From: a bacterium
GTDB lineage: Bacteria; Electryoneota; RPQS01
Direction: 5' to 3'
Assembly: GCA_018814465.1 (NCBI GenBank)
Contig: JAHIZR010000356.1
Location: 1 to 8,143 of the forward strand
DNA length: 8,143 bases
Position numbers and translations under genes: made by a program. The notes under the pieces are model-generated. The model made no database searches. It worked only from the letters and a program-made list of their open reading frames with translations, and was not told the DNA's origin. Shown here piece by piece: positions 1 to 5,372 of this stretch; position 1 is the first letter of the stretch; each line of letters opens with the position of its first letter.

Positions 1-602
1 CAGAACTCTTTACCCGGAGGCAGGAGCAATCCGATTTTGGCGTGCTGGAAAGTGACGGTAACGTCCGTCCAGACGGCTTCGCCGGGAACCGCTCCGGTCG
101 AGGCATCCACGCCCGACGGGCAATCGACCGCGATGACATTCGAGGGCGAATCGTTGATGGCACGGATAACATCTTCATAAATCCCTTCAGGCGCGCGGAT
201 TGAACCCGTACCGAAGATCGCATCCACGATCAAGTCGTATTCTGAGAAATCCAGTTCGTCGGCATTGTCCACTCTGAAAGCTGTGATGCCGAGCGGCTCG
301 AGCAGTTGATAGTTGGTCAGCGCATCCCCCTGCAGCTTGTTCGGATCGGACAGCAGAAAGACATCCACATCCGCACCGCGCAGATGGAGCTGACGGGCAA
401 TGGCAAAGCCGTCGCCGCCGTTGTTGCCCGGTCCGCAGACAACCGCGACCGTCAGCCATTCGAGCTCGCCGAAGCGTTCATCGATTATATCGACAACCGC
501 CAATGCGGCATTTTCCATGAGGACGATGCCGGGAATGCCAATCTCGTTGATGGCGTTCGCGTCCAGCGCGCGCATCTGCTCAGAAGAAAGAAGAGGGATC
601 AT
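1..602 (-). CDS. nnrE: NAD(P)H-hydrate epimerase (YjeF N-terminal domain), 3' end outside window
   Basis: Read on the minus strand from ATG at 602, the frame stays open to the window edge (200 codons), so the C-terminal part is missing. The family epimerises R- and S-NAD(P)HX, the damaged hydrated forms of NADH and NADPH, for repair by the partner dehydratase. Visible motifs are SSEQMRALD (6-14), GIPGIVLMENAA (22-33), the nucleotide-binding loop GPGNNGGDGFAIAR (57-70), DAIFGTG (127-133, D127 being the usual catalytic Asp), VDCPSGVDASTG (159-170) and TFQHAKIGLL (184-193). This is a nearly complete YjeF_N domain, so in many bacteria a C-terminal NnrD dehydratase domain would follow; that cannot be seen here. 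No Shine-Dalgarno is visible: the bases before ATG are pyrimidine-rich (ACCTTCCCCCC). It follows acpS, a common neighbour, but across 405 nt of repeats. Identity is secure; the bifunctional form is unknown. Confidence 0.94.
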   Translation of the reverse strand, partial: MIPLLSSEQMRALDANAINEIGIPGIVLMENAALAVVDIIDERFGELEWLTVAVVCGPGNNGGDGFAIARQLHLRGADVDVFLLSDPNKLQGDALTNYQLLEPLGITAFRVDNADELDFSEYDLIVDAIFGTGSIRAPEGIYEDVIRAINDSPSNVIAVDCPSGVDASTGAVPGEAVWTDVTVTFQHAKIGLLLPPGKEF

Positions 603-634
603 GGGGGGAAGGTATGAAATATGAATTATGAAAT

Positions 635-655
635 TTGAAAAAACCGGGATTCCGG
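635..655. repeat. REP-like direct repeat, copy 1 (core 640-655)
   Basis: The 16-base core AAAACCGGGATTCCGG occurs here and again at 876-891. Similarity extends a few bases upstream (TTGAAAA before the core, with a two-A length difference). The CCGG-GATT-CCGG part is nearly self-complementary. The two copies flank the hairpin and tandem-repeat block. Confidence 0.75.
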
Positions 656-656
656 C

Positions 657-672
657 TGGGTGCGGGCACCCA
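657..672. repeat. Short GC-rich inverted repeat
   Basis: TGGGTGC and GCACCCA form a perfect 7-bp inverted repeat around a GG centre. As RNA the loop would need to open the inner pair. No U-run follows on either strand, so it is not a standard terminator. It lies directly between the first direct repeat and the tandem repeat. Confidence 0.6.
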
Positions 673-838
673 CCACGGCGAAGAAAAAGGCACTACCCCC
701 CTGTCATCCCCCCAAAAGGAAGACCGTTTTGGGGGAACCGGAAAATTTGTTCCCGCCACGGCGAAGAAAAAGGCACTACCCCCCTGTCATCCCCCCAAAA
801 GGAAGACCGTTTTTGGGGGAACCGGAAATTTGTTCCCG
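673..838. repeat. Two-copy tandem repeat, 83-bp unit
   Basis: Unit 1 spans 673-755 and unit 2 spans 756-838. They appear identical except for two homopolymer changes: the T-run before GGGGG is four in unit 1 and five in unit 2, and the A-run after GGAACCGG is four in unit 1 and three in unit 2, so the length stays 83. Each unit has a hairpin with 9-bp arms, CCCCCAAAA and TTTTGGGGG (709-735 and 792-819), and a second inverted repeat, GGGAAC and GTTCCC (733-754 in unit 1), that shares G residues with the first, so the two folds exclude each other. The sequence is not coding. The role is unknown. Confidence 0.9.
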
Positions 839-872
839 GCTCGGCGACCATGGATACTTACAATAAAGTTCG

Positions 873-891
873 TTGAAAACCGGGATTCCGG
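873..891. repeat. REP-like direct repeat, copy 2 (core 876-891)
   Basis: Second copy of AAAACCGGGATTCCGG, in the same orientation as the copy at 640-655, 236 bp away. Its last bases form the left arm of the palindrome at 888-926, so here the repeat is the edge of a larger foldable unit. Confidence 0.75.
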
Positions 892-926
892 ATAACTCAG
901 TTCCGAAGACTCCACTGAGTTTCCGG
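888..926. repeat. Bulged palindrome, REP-like
   Basis: The left arm is CCGGA-T-AACTCAG (888-900) and the right arm is CTGAGTT-TCCGG (915-926). They pair over 12 bp with one unpaired T, around a 14-nt loop (901-914). On the minus strand it is introduced by CTGTCATTCCGG, and the tandem units carry the related CTGTCATCCCCC on the plus strand, which hints at one element family. No U-tract follows on either strand. Confidence 0.7.
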
Positions 927-968
927 AATGACAGTGTTTCTTTATACTGTATCCGCTCGGCGAATTTG

Positions 969-994
969 ATGCAACACCCGGGAGGGTGTTGCAT
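969..994. repeat. Perfect 11-bp hairpin downstream of acpS
   Basis: ATGCAACACCC (969-979) and GGGTGTTGCAT (984-994) are fully complementary around the four bases GGGA (a GNRA-type tetraloop if transcribed from the plus strand). It starts 14 nt past the acpS stop codon on the minus strand, the right place for a transcript 3' end, but the bases after it on that strand (CAAATTCGCC) are not U-rich. It could be a 3'-end stabiliser, a weak or factor-assisted terminator, or a further REP-type palindrome. Confidence 0.7.
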
Positions 995-1007
995 AGTAAT
1001 TCAAATA

Positions 1008-1442
1008 CTATTCCTCGCCGCCGGGGAAAACCATGACGACGGCGGCGCCGGTGGTGCGAGTATGAGTCAGGGACAGTTTGGTCAGCATGGGGAACTGCGC
1101 GAAATGACCGTGCATGCGAATACAGGGACCCTTCCCGGGAATGTTGATCACTTCCACATCTTTGAAGTTCAGATATTTTCCGATGCCGGTGCCCAGCGCC
1201 TTGGCCATCGCCTCCTTGGCGGCCCAGCGCGCCGCGAAACATTCCTCGGGCTTTGCCCGGCCTTCGCATTCATAGCGCTCGTTTTCAGTAAAGATGCGAT
1301 TCAGAAAATGGTCGTCATGGAGGTGCTTGCTGATGCGATCCACCTCGACCATGTCAATTCCCAAAGAGGGCAAAATAGGTGTGGGGCCTTCGGTAATTGG
1401 ATTTGTCCTTTCGGGTATGATTCCGGCCGCGCGGGGACGCAC
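1008..1442 (-). CDS. acpS: Holo-[acyl-carrier-protein] synthase AcpS
   Basis: AcpS moves the 4'-phosphopantetheine arm of coenzyme A onto the conserved Ser of apo-ACP in the cytoplasm, activating ACP for fatty-acid synthesis. In the 144-residue reading the hallmarks are GIDMVEVDRI (28-37, D30 the usual Mg ligand), FAARWAAKEAMAKALGTG (69-86, with the K76-E77 pair, E77 the second metal ligand) and LSLTHTR (123-129). The start is uncertain. The frame from GTG at 1442 begins 13 nt after the stop of the upstream beta-helix gene, but it puts about 25 proline-rich residues before GID, whereas family members usually have about five. A TTG at 1373 (residue 24) gives the normal length of 121 residues, with GAAGG 13 nt upstream. 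The stop is TAG at 1008-1010. It is probably cotranscribed with the beta-helix gene; nnrE follows after the repeat-rich gap. The assignment is firm, the N-terminus is not. Confidence 0.93.
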   Translation of the reverse strand: MRPRAAGIIPERTNPITEGPTPILPSLGIDMVEVDRISKHLHDDHFLNRIFTENERYECEGRAKPEECFAARWAAKEAMAKALGTGIGKYLNFKDVEVINIPGKGPCIRMHGHFAQFPMLTKLSLTHTRTTGAAVVMVFPGGEE

Positions 1443-1455
1443 GGCTCGGCGGTGA

Positions 1456-2985
1456 CTATTTCATCAGGATGAGCTTCTGAACCTGGCGATATTCTCCGGC
1501 GGCCAGTTCGGCGAAATAGAGTCCGGATGGCAGATCAGCGGCATTCCATTGGAGCGAATGTGCGCCTGCGGAGACTTGCCGATCAATCAGAACTGCCACC
1601 GAGCGTCCCAGCAGATCCAGCACGCACAACTTCACTTGGGCCGGTTGGGTAAGGCTAAAGGAGAGCGTGGTGACCGGATTGAAGGGATTCGGATAAGCGG
1701 CATGAAAGTCAATGGATTGCGGGAGGCTGATCAGCCGCTCGTTGACGGGACTGCTCTGATCGTAATAAGTCACGCCGATATCGGCGATCGTGCTGTCGGG
1801 GTCAAGCTCCAAGAGCGGATCGCCCGCGTCAATGCAGGGAGAATTGTACAGCAGATTGAAATTATTCGCCACCGAACTCACAAACATGGGATCCTTGTAG
1901 ATATTATTGAAAACATCGCAGGAGTCGCCATTGGCATTCACCCTGTCGATTATACCCAAACCCTGCGGCAGAGTTCCGGCGAAATCGGGATCGGTAAAGA
2001 ATGTATAAATAACATTGTGATGCAATTGGAGGTTCGGCTGAATCTCGAGCGCCGGACCGATGCCAAAGGGACCGTTAAACGGAGCGAAGATACAGCTATT
2101 GAACTCCGCATCTCCGGCCGTGCTGTTGACTTGCGCGCCGCTCATGCAATCGTTACCGATGAAAGTGCATTGTTCAACCAACAAGTTGTCGCCGTCCGCC
2201 TTCATGCCGCCGCCCGTTCCATTCACGTGATTATAGAGAATGTAGCATTTTTTCATGACGACTTCACCGCCGCCCGCTACAAAGACGCCGCCACCCTGCA
2301 GATGCGCGTCATTGCCCGAAATCCGAGTATTAATGATATCCGCGGAACCGCCGTCGTTCACATAGATACCGGCACCGTCGAGTGCGGAATTATACCAAAT
2401 ATCGCAATCGATGATGTCGGCATGAGAACTGCCGCGAACTCCGATACCTCCTCCACAGCAGCCCACCGTCAGGAAATTACGGGTGATGGTGCAGCGCTCA
2501 ATATGGACTTCCGAACTATTATAACAGCCAATGGGAGGACGGGAACGGCAATGCCGCACAATACAGTCGGTCAAGGAAACGACGCTGGCATTGCAGTTAA
2601 GGCCGCTGGCAGCCTCTTCACCGATCTGGTTATAATCGGCATGTTCGATAATCGTATGCACAAAAGTGCCCTGAGCCGCGGCGATGCGAATGCCTTTCCA
2701 GCGCGCGGGAACCTGAATCGTATCGCAAGTAAAAGTTACCGGATTTTCAGCGGTGCCCTGACAGACGATTTCGCCGGAAACCGCAACTGAAAACGAACCG
2801 ATGAACTTGACGAGGACCCCTTCTTCCAGCGTCAGGGTCCGGCCATTCGGAATGGAAAGACTGCCGACAACATGGTGTTCGCTGTTGGCCTGCCACGTGC
2901 CGAAGACGGGACCACTTTCCTGTATCGGCTGCGCCCACAGCAGACACGGCAGCGCGATTGAAGAGAGAAGGATTAGAAATTTCAT
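1456..2985 (-). CDS. Secreted parallel beta-helix protein with T9SS type A sorting domain
   Basis: This 509-residue protein starts with a signal peptide (MKFLILLSSIALPCLLWAQ, likely cut after A18). Residues about 40-400 look like a right-handed parallel beta-helix: repeated strands with Asn/Gly turns such as IIDCDIWYNS (191-200), IINTRISGN (217-225), MKKCYILYN (244-252) and VEQCTFIGN (270-278), with Cys recurring at the same turn position. SPCIDAGDP (382-390) followed by ADIGVTYYDQ is a motif seen in FCB-group secreted proteins. The C-terminus (about 424-509) matches the Por/T9SS sorting domain: YPNPFNPVTT (431-440), a VxDLLGRxV strand (455-463), LPSGLYFAEL (485-494) and KLILMK at the end. 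It is probably exported by Sec and then moved to the surface or released by T9SS. No catalytic motif is evident, so lyase, adhesin or structural roles remain open. ATG at 2985 is set by a strong AAGGAGG. Confidence 0.9.
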   Translation of the reverse strand: MKFLILLSSIALPCLLWAQPIQESGPVFGTWQANSEHHVVGSLSIPNGRTLTLEEGVLVKFIGSFSVAVSGEIVCQGTAENPVTFTCDTIQVPARWKGIRIAAAQGTFVHTIIEHADYNQIGEEAASGLNCNASVVSLTDCIVRHCRSRPPIGCYNSSEVHIERCTITRNFLTVGCCGGGIGVRGSSHADIIDCDIWYNSALDGAGIYVNDGGSADIINTRISGNDAHLQGGGVFVAGGGEVVMKKCYILYNHVNGTGGGMKADGDNLLVEQCTFIGNDCMSGAQVNSTAGDAEFNSCIFAPFNGPFGIGPALEIQPNLQLHHNVIYTFFTDPDFAGTLPQGLGIIDRVNANGDSCDVFNNIYKDPMFVSSVANNFNLLYNSPCIDAGDPLLELDPDSTIADIGVTYYDQSSPVNERLISLPQSIDFHAAYPNPFNPVTTLSFSLTQPAQVKLCVLDLLGRSVAVLIDRQVSAGAHSLQWNAADLPSGLYFAELAAGEYRQVQKLILMK

Positions 2986-2990
2986 GGTGT

Positions 2991-2997
2991 CCTCCTT
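2991..2997 (-). promoter_or_regulatory. Strong Shine-Dalgarno of the beta-helix gene
   Basis: AAGGAGG on the minus strand lies five bases before the ATG at 2985. It is the only full-strength ribosome site before a main gene in this window and fixes the start. Confidence 0.85.
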
Positions 2998-3056
2998 GAC
3001 CGCGAAGGATCAATGGTGTTTAGCAAAATGGTGTTCTATCTTGAGGTCTGAATTAA

Positions 3057-3083
3057 ATTATATGTGAGCATTTATTCTTCAAA
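3057..3083 (-). promoter_or_regulatory. Possible promoter for the beta-helix gene
   Basis: On the minus strand TATAAT (3057-3062) lies in the 86-nt gap after the HAD gene. No good TTGACA precedes it. In Bacteroidota terms, TTTG (3080-3083) followed after 19 bases by TAATTTAA resembles the -33/-7 pattern (TTTG, TAnnTTTG), though with an imperfect -7. The upstream part overlaps the end of the HAD coding region. This would let the secreted protein and acpS be transcribed separately from the phosphatase. Motif match only. Confidence 0.3.
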
Positions 3084-3782
3084 GAGATCGGTCTGATCCA
3101 GATCGGTCTCGAGGTGGTCCAGAATCTGAAGCAACTCGCTGATATCATCAATCTCGTAATCCGCTCCGCTCGCGACCGTGTTTTTGGTATCTCCGTAGCG
3201 GGCAAATACGGTTTTGATTCCCAAGCCCTTGGCTCCGACCATGTCGCGCTCCGGCCAGTCGCCGACCATTAAGACCTCGTCAGGTCCCATCCCCATGATG
3301 TCAAGCGCCTTGGCAAAAGGCAACGAGGAAGGCTTATGATGCCCAGTGTCTTCAAAGGTAATGACCGGGTCAAACATGTGCTGCAGTTCAAGATGGCAGA
3401 GCCTAAGCCAAGCGCCTAAGCGGGGAGCATCGCTAATGACCGCGAGCCGCAGATGCCGCCTCAACAGTTCGGTCAGGGTGTGCCGAACGTGAGGGTAAGT
3501 CACCATTGCTCCATCACGCGCCCGCCGATAAGCCACTACAGCAGAGGCTAACCACTTGTATTCTATGGTTTGGAAATTCTTCTCGAGGAAGAGGTTGAAT
3601 ATCTCCTGATTCTCGATGCCCACCTTGTCGTACAGTTCATAGATCTTCTTCTGCGCAAGACCGTGTTCCATCGGCAGCCCGCTGTCGATCATCGAAGACA
3701 CAGCGGCATCAACCGCTGATTGCTTGAGTCGCATGAAATCAAGCAGGGTGTTGTCCAGATCAAACAGAATACCGCGAATCAC
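3072..3782 (-). CDS. HAD-superfamily subfamily IA hydrolase (phosphatase)
   Basis: A 236-residue cytoplasmic protein with all four HAD motifs: I, DLDNT (8-12, nucleophile D8 and acid/base D10); II, VISDAP (115-120, S117); III, K150 in GHHKPSS; IV, GDWPERD (174-180). The helical stretch between motif I and about residue 90 is a C1-type cap. The likely reaction is hydrolysis of a small phosphate ester through an aspartyl-phosphate. The opening residues, continuing into a long helical cap, resemble the TIGR02253 group (archaeal glyceraldehyde-3-phosphate phosphatase-like proteins), but the substrate cannot be read from sequence. The C-terminus is an acidic tail (about 213-236). The start is GTG at 3782, preceded by GGAG (3793-3796) with a 10-nt spacer and by a promoter at 3808-3835. 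It is first in the minus-strand series leading to the beta-helix gene. Confidence 0.88.
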   Translation of the reverse strand: MIRGILFDLDNTLLDFMRLKQSAVDAAVSSMIDSGLPMEHGLAQKKIYELYDKVGIENQEIFNLFLEKNFQTIEYKWLASAVVAYRRARDGAMVTYPHVRHTLTELLRRHLRLAVISDAPRLGAWLRLCHLELQHMFDPVITFEDTGHHKPSSLPFAKALDIMGMGPDEVLMVGDWPERDMVGAKGLGIKTVFARYGDTKNTVASGADYEIDDISELLQILDHLETDLDQTDLFEE

Positions 3783-3807
3783 CAGCGATTAGCTCCGAAG
3801 GGGGTGT

Positions 3808-3835
3808 ATTATACCAATTTACGCTAAACATTCAA
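3808..3835 (-). promoter_or_regulatory. Promoter of the HAD hydrolase gene
   Basis: On the minus strand TTGAAT (3830-3835) is followed after 16 bases by TATAAT (3808-3813), with TGG directly before it as an extended -10 (TGnTATAAT). Transcription would begin near 3801, leaving about 20 nt of leader that holds GGAG (3793-3796) before GTG at 3782. An inverted repeat, GCTAAA (3823-3828) and TTTAGC (3836-3841), straddles the -35 and could be an operator; that part is speculative. Confidence 0.6.
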
Positions 3836-3917
3836 TTTAGCAACAAAGACACGGAAAAGCAAGCATATGCACCATTGAATTGCATGAGGAGTTGTCATCA
3901 TTTTTGTGATTATCATC

Positions 3918-3945
3918 TTGTCCAGAAGGTTATTTTGAGCACAAT
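3918..3945 (+). promoter_or_regulatory. Possible promoter for the TPM-LemA pair
   Basis: TTGTCC (3918-3923) and CACAAT (3940-3945) are separated by 16 bases, each matching four of six sigma-70 consensus positions. It lies about 30 nt before the TPM gene start, in an AT-rich divergent gap (3783-3975). Weak match; position is the main argument. Confidence 0.25.
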
Positions 3946-3975
3946 ACAGGACTTAGGTTTTAGATTACATTGACA

Positions 3976-4734
3976 ATGTGCAAAGTGATTCGTATATTGC
4001 ATGGATTCCTGCAAACATCAGGGAATAAAGGAGTTGACGCTGCAATTTTGTTGATTGCCGCGTTGCTCATCAGCGGTTCTTGTCCTGTTAAGGCCAATGC
4101 AGCGAACAAGACTGAGTCAATCATTTCCCCCTTCGGTTACGTCACCGATCTTGCCCGGTTGGTTGAGCCAAAAGTCGAGAGGAAGATCTGTGACCTGTCG
4201 ATTGAACTCGAGAGGAAGACCGGCGTGCGCGTGGCGGTGGTCACCGTTCCCGATCTGTCGGGCTTCGAGATCGAAGAGTTCGCAAACGAACTGCTGAAAC
4301 ACTGGATGCCGGACCCGGCTGTGCGGGCCCAATCGATTCTTATTATCGACGCCCCCAACGAAGAGAAGCTGAGGCTGGAGATGGGGATCGCGATCGATAC
4401 AATGCTGACCTCCGAAGCGGCTACACGAATTCGAGAACAGGTGCTGCTGCCGTCGCTTCGAAAAGGCGATAAAGGGCAAGCGTATCTGCTGACTATTACC
4501 GAGCTGGCAGCGGAGATTGCGCTTCACCGGGACGTCACCTTGTATCAATTGAAGGGCCCCGGGTTTCTCAAAAACCAGCCAGCGGCCGCGGCAATCCCTC
4601 CCGGCAGAGACCGGGATACTTCATCCTCGCTTTGGTTTCTGCCCGTGATCATGGCCGCGCTTTGGATCGGCTACCGGGAAACGCGCGCCGCAGCAGTGTC
4701 TCCCTCAAAAAGTAAAAGAACCACGATTTCCTGA
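3976..4734 (+). CDS. TPM-domain (YgcG-like) membrane protein
   Basis: Taken from ATG at 3976 (252 residues); a TTG at 3970 in the same frame would add two, and no clear ribosome site decides. A hydrophobic segment (about 20-36, AAILLIAALLISG) followed by a possible AxA cleavage site (A40-N41-A42) looks like a signal peptide with a long N-region. The TPM domain (PF04536) follows: GYVTDLARLV (54-63), GVRVAVVTVP (83-92), SILIIDAPNEEKLRLEMG (120-137), and a C-terminal helical part to about 180. A second membrane segment (219-232, WFLPVIMAALWIG) precedes a short basic tail. The domain would face the periplasm, anchored at its C-terminus. Some TPM domains have phosphatase activity and others act in membrane-protein quality control; the role here is unknown. 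It lacks the Gly-rich tail common in relatives. The LemA gene begins 2 nt after its stop, a classic pairing. Confidence 0.85.
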   Translation: MCKVIRILHGFLQTSGNKGVDAAILLIAALLISGSCPVKANAANKTESIISPFGYVTDLARLVEPKVERKICDLSIELERKTGVRVAVVTVPDLSGFEIEEFANELLKHWMPDPAVRAQSILIIDAPNEEKLRLEMGIAIDTMLTSEAATRIREQVLLPSLRKGDKGQAYLLTITELAAEIALHRDVTLYQLKGPGFLKNQPAAAAIPPGRDRDTSSSLWFLPVIMAALWIGYRETRAAAVSPSKSKRTTIS

Positions 4735-4736
4735 TC

Positions 4737-5321
4737 ATGATTTACAGCAACCGTATCAAGGTTATTACCGTCAGTCTGCTGACCGTGATCGCTTGCGGAG
4801 TCGGCATCGCGCTGCTGGTCTACAGCTCGTACTCCAGCTTGGCTGAATCCGACCGCAAAATGGTACAGGCCTATAAAGAGTACGAAGCCGTACTGAAGCC
4901 GCAGCGCGAACTGCTGCCGGATCTGGTCGAGATCGTGCGCAACACGACGCTGACCAATTATCCAGAATACAAAGAGCTTGAGCAGTTGGCGCGGCGCATC
5001 AACGACGTCAATCATATCGCGGAAGGGGTGGCGGTCCAAAATCGTTTTGCCTTCACACTGGACCGGATCATCAGCGTCGCGGATAGCTATCCGCAATTGC
5101 GCGCCGGGCAGGAATATGCGATGGTGCTGGAACAGTTCCGGCGGTGCGAATTCCGCGCGGCTGTGGAAAGACAGCGCTACAACCAGGCGGCCGAGGAATT
5201 CAATAACAAGCTGCGCTCCTTCCCCGGCAATCTGGTTTCACAGGTGTTTGATGTTCCCGGCCGATCCTTGCTTGAAGCTCCCGATCACTTGGCGCATTCC
5301 AGCCGGCCGATAACCGGCTGA
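4737..5321 (+). CDS. lemA: LemA-family membrane protein
   Basis: A 194-residue protein with an N-terminal membrane segment (about 7-29) and a mainly helical remainder. Family marks are RELLPDLVEIV (57-67, equivalent to the RxDLIPNLV signature) and YNQAAEEFN (148-156) followed by FPGNLVSQVF (162-171), equivalent to the YNxAVxxYN...FPxNxxAxxF end of LemA proteins. The fold is a long helical bundle anchored in the membrane; the biochemical function is not established. The N-terminal half is more divergent than the C-terminal one. The ATG lies 2 nt after the TPM stop codon with no ribosome site of its own, so translation is probably coupled. LemA next to a TPM-domain protein is a recurring bacterial arrangement, which supports both calls. 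The tail after about 175 is short and family-atypical. Confidence 0.87.
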   Translation: MIYSNRIKVITVSLLTVIACGVGIALLVYSSYSSLAESDRKMVQAYKEYEAVLKPQRELLPDLVEIVRNTTLTNYPEYKELEQLARRINDVNHIAEGVAVQNRFAFTLDRIISVADSYPQLRAGQEYAMVLEQFRRCEFRAAVERQRYNQAAEEFNNKLRSFPGNLVSQVFDVPGRSLLEAPDHLAHSSRPITG

Positions 5322-5372
5322 CTCCTTTCACTCTCTTTTCACTACAGCACTAAAACACTTCGCGGATTTCCC

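Larger units (their letters stand above)
603..1007. other. Non-coding gap between acpS and nnrE, rich in repeats and palindromes
   Basis: This 405-nt stretch holds no believable gene. The short open frames across it run through an 83-bp repeat whose period is not a multiple of three, so each copy would be read in a different frame. From nnrE outward it contains an AT-rich leader (607-643, with repeated TTTCAT on the minus strand), a 16-bp direct repeat in two copies, a GC hairpin (657-672), a two-unit tandem repeat (673-838), a bulged palindrome (888-926) and a perfect 11-bp hairpin (969-994). The AT-rich leader has a CATAAT that could be a -10 element for nnrE, but I find no convincing -35. 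The density of palindromes resembles REP-type or short MITE-type dispersed elements; that classification is inference. Confidence 0.7.

Noticed and set aside
673..838. CRISPR array
   Set aside because: Only two adjacent 83-bp units with no unique spacers between them, and no cas genes in the window.
628..895. Short plus-strand frames with repeated PPVIPPKGRPF-like peptides
   Set aside because: They arise from the 83-bp tandem repeat. The unit is not a multiple of three, so copies are read in different frames, and homopolymer changes shift the frame. No ribosome site or conserved protein features.
787..1269. 160-codon minus-strand frame overlapping the end of acpS and the repeats
   Set aside because: It overlaps acpS in another frame, is rich in Arg/Gly/Ser and runs through palindromes; acpS has clear family motifs.
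873..1472. 199-codon plus-strand frame
   Set aside because: It is the complement of acpS plus palindromic sequence and shows no recognisable domain.
1549..2790. 413-codon open frame on the plus strand
   Set aside because: It is antisense to the beta-helix gene, which has a signal peptide, strong ribosome site, repeats and sorting domain. The plus-strand translation shows no domain, and long antisense frames are common opposite such GC-biased genes.
3783..3975. A further small gene or RNA gene in the AT-rich divergent gap
   Set aside because: No open frame of note, no tRNA-like cloverleaf or strong stem was found; only promoter-like motifs could be supported.
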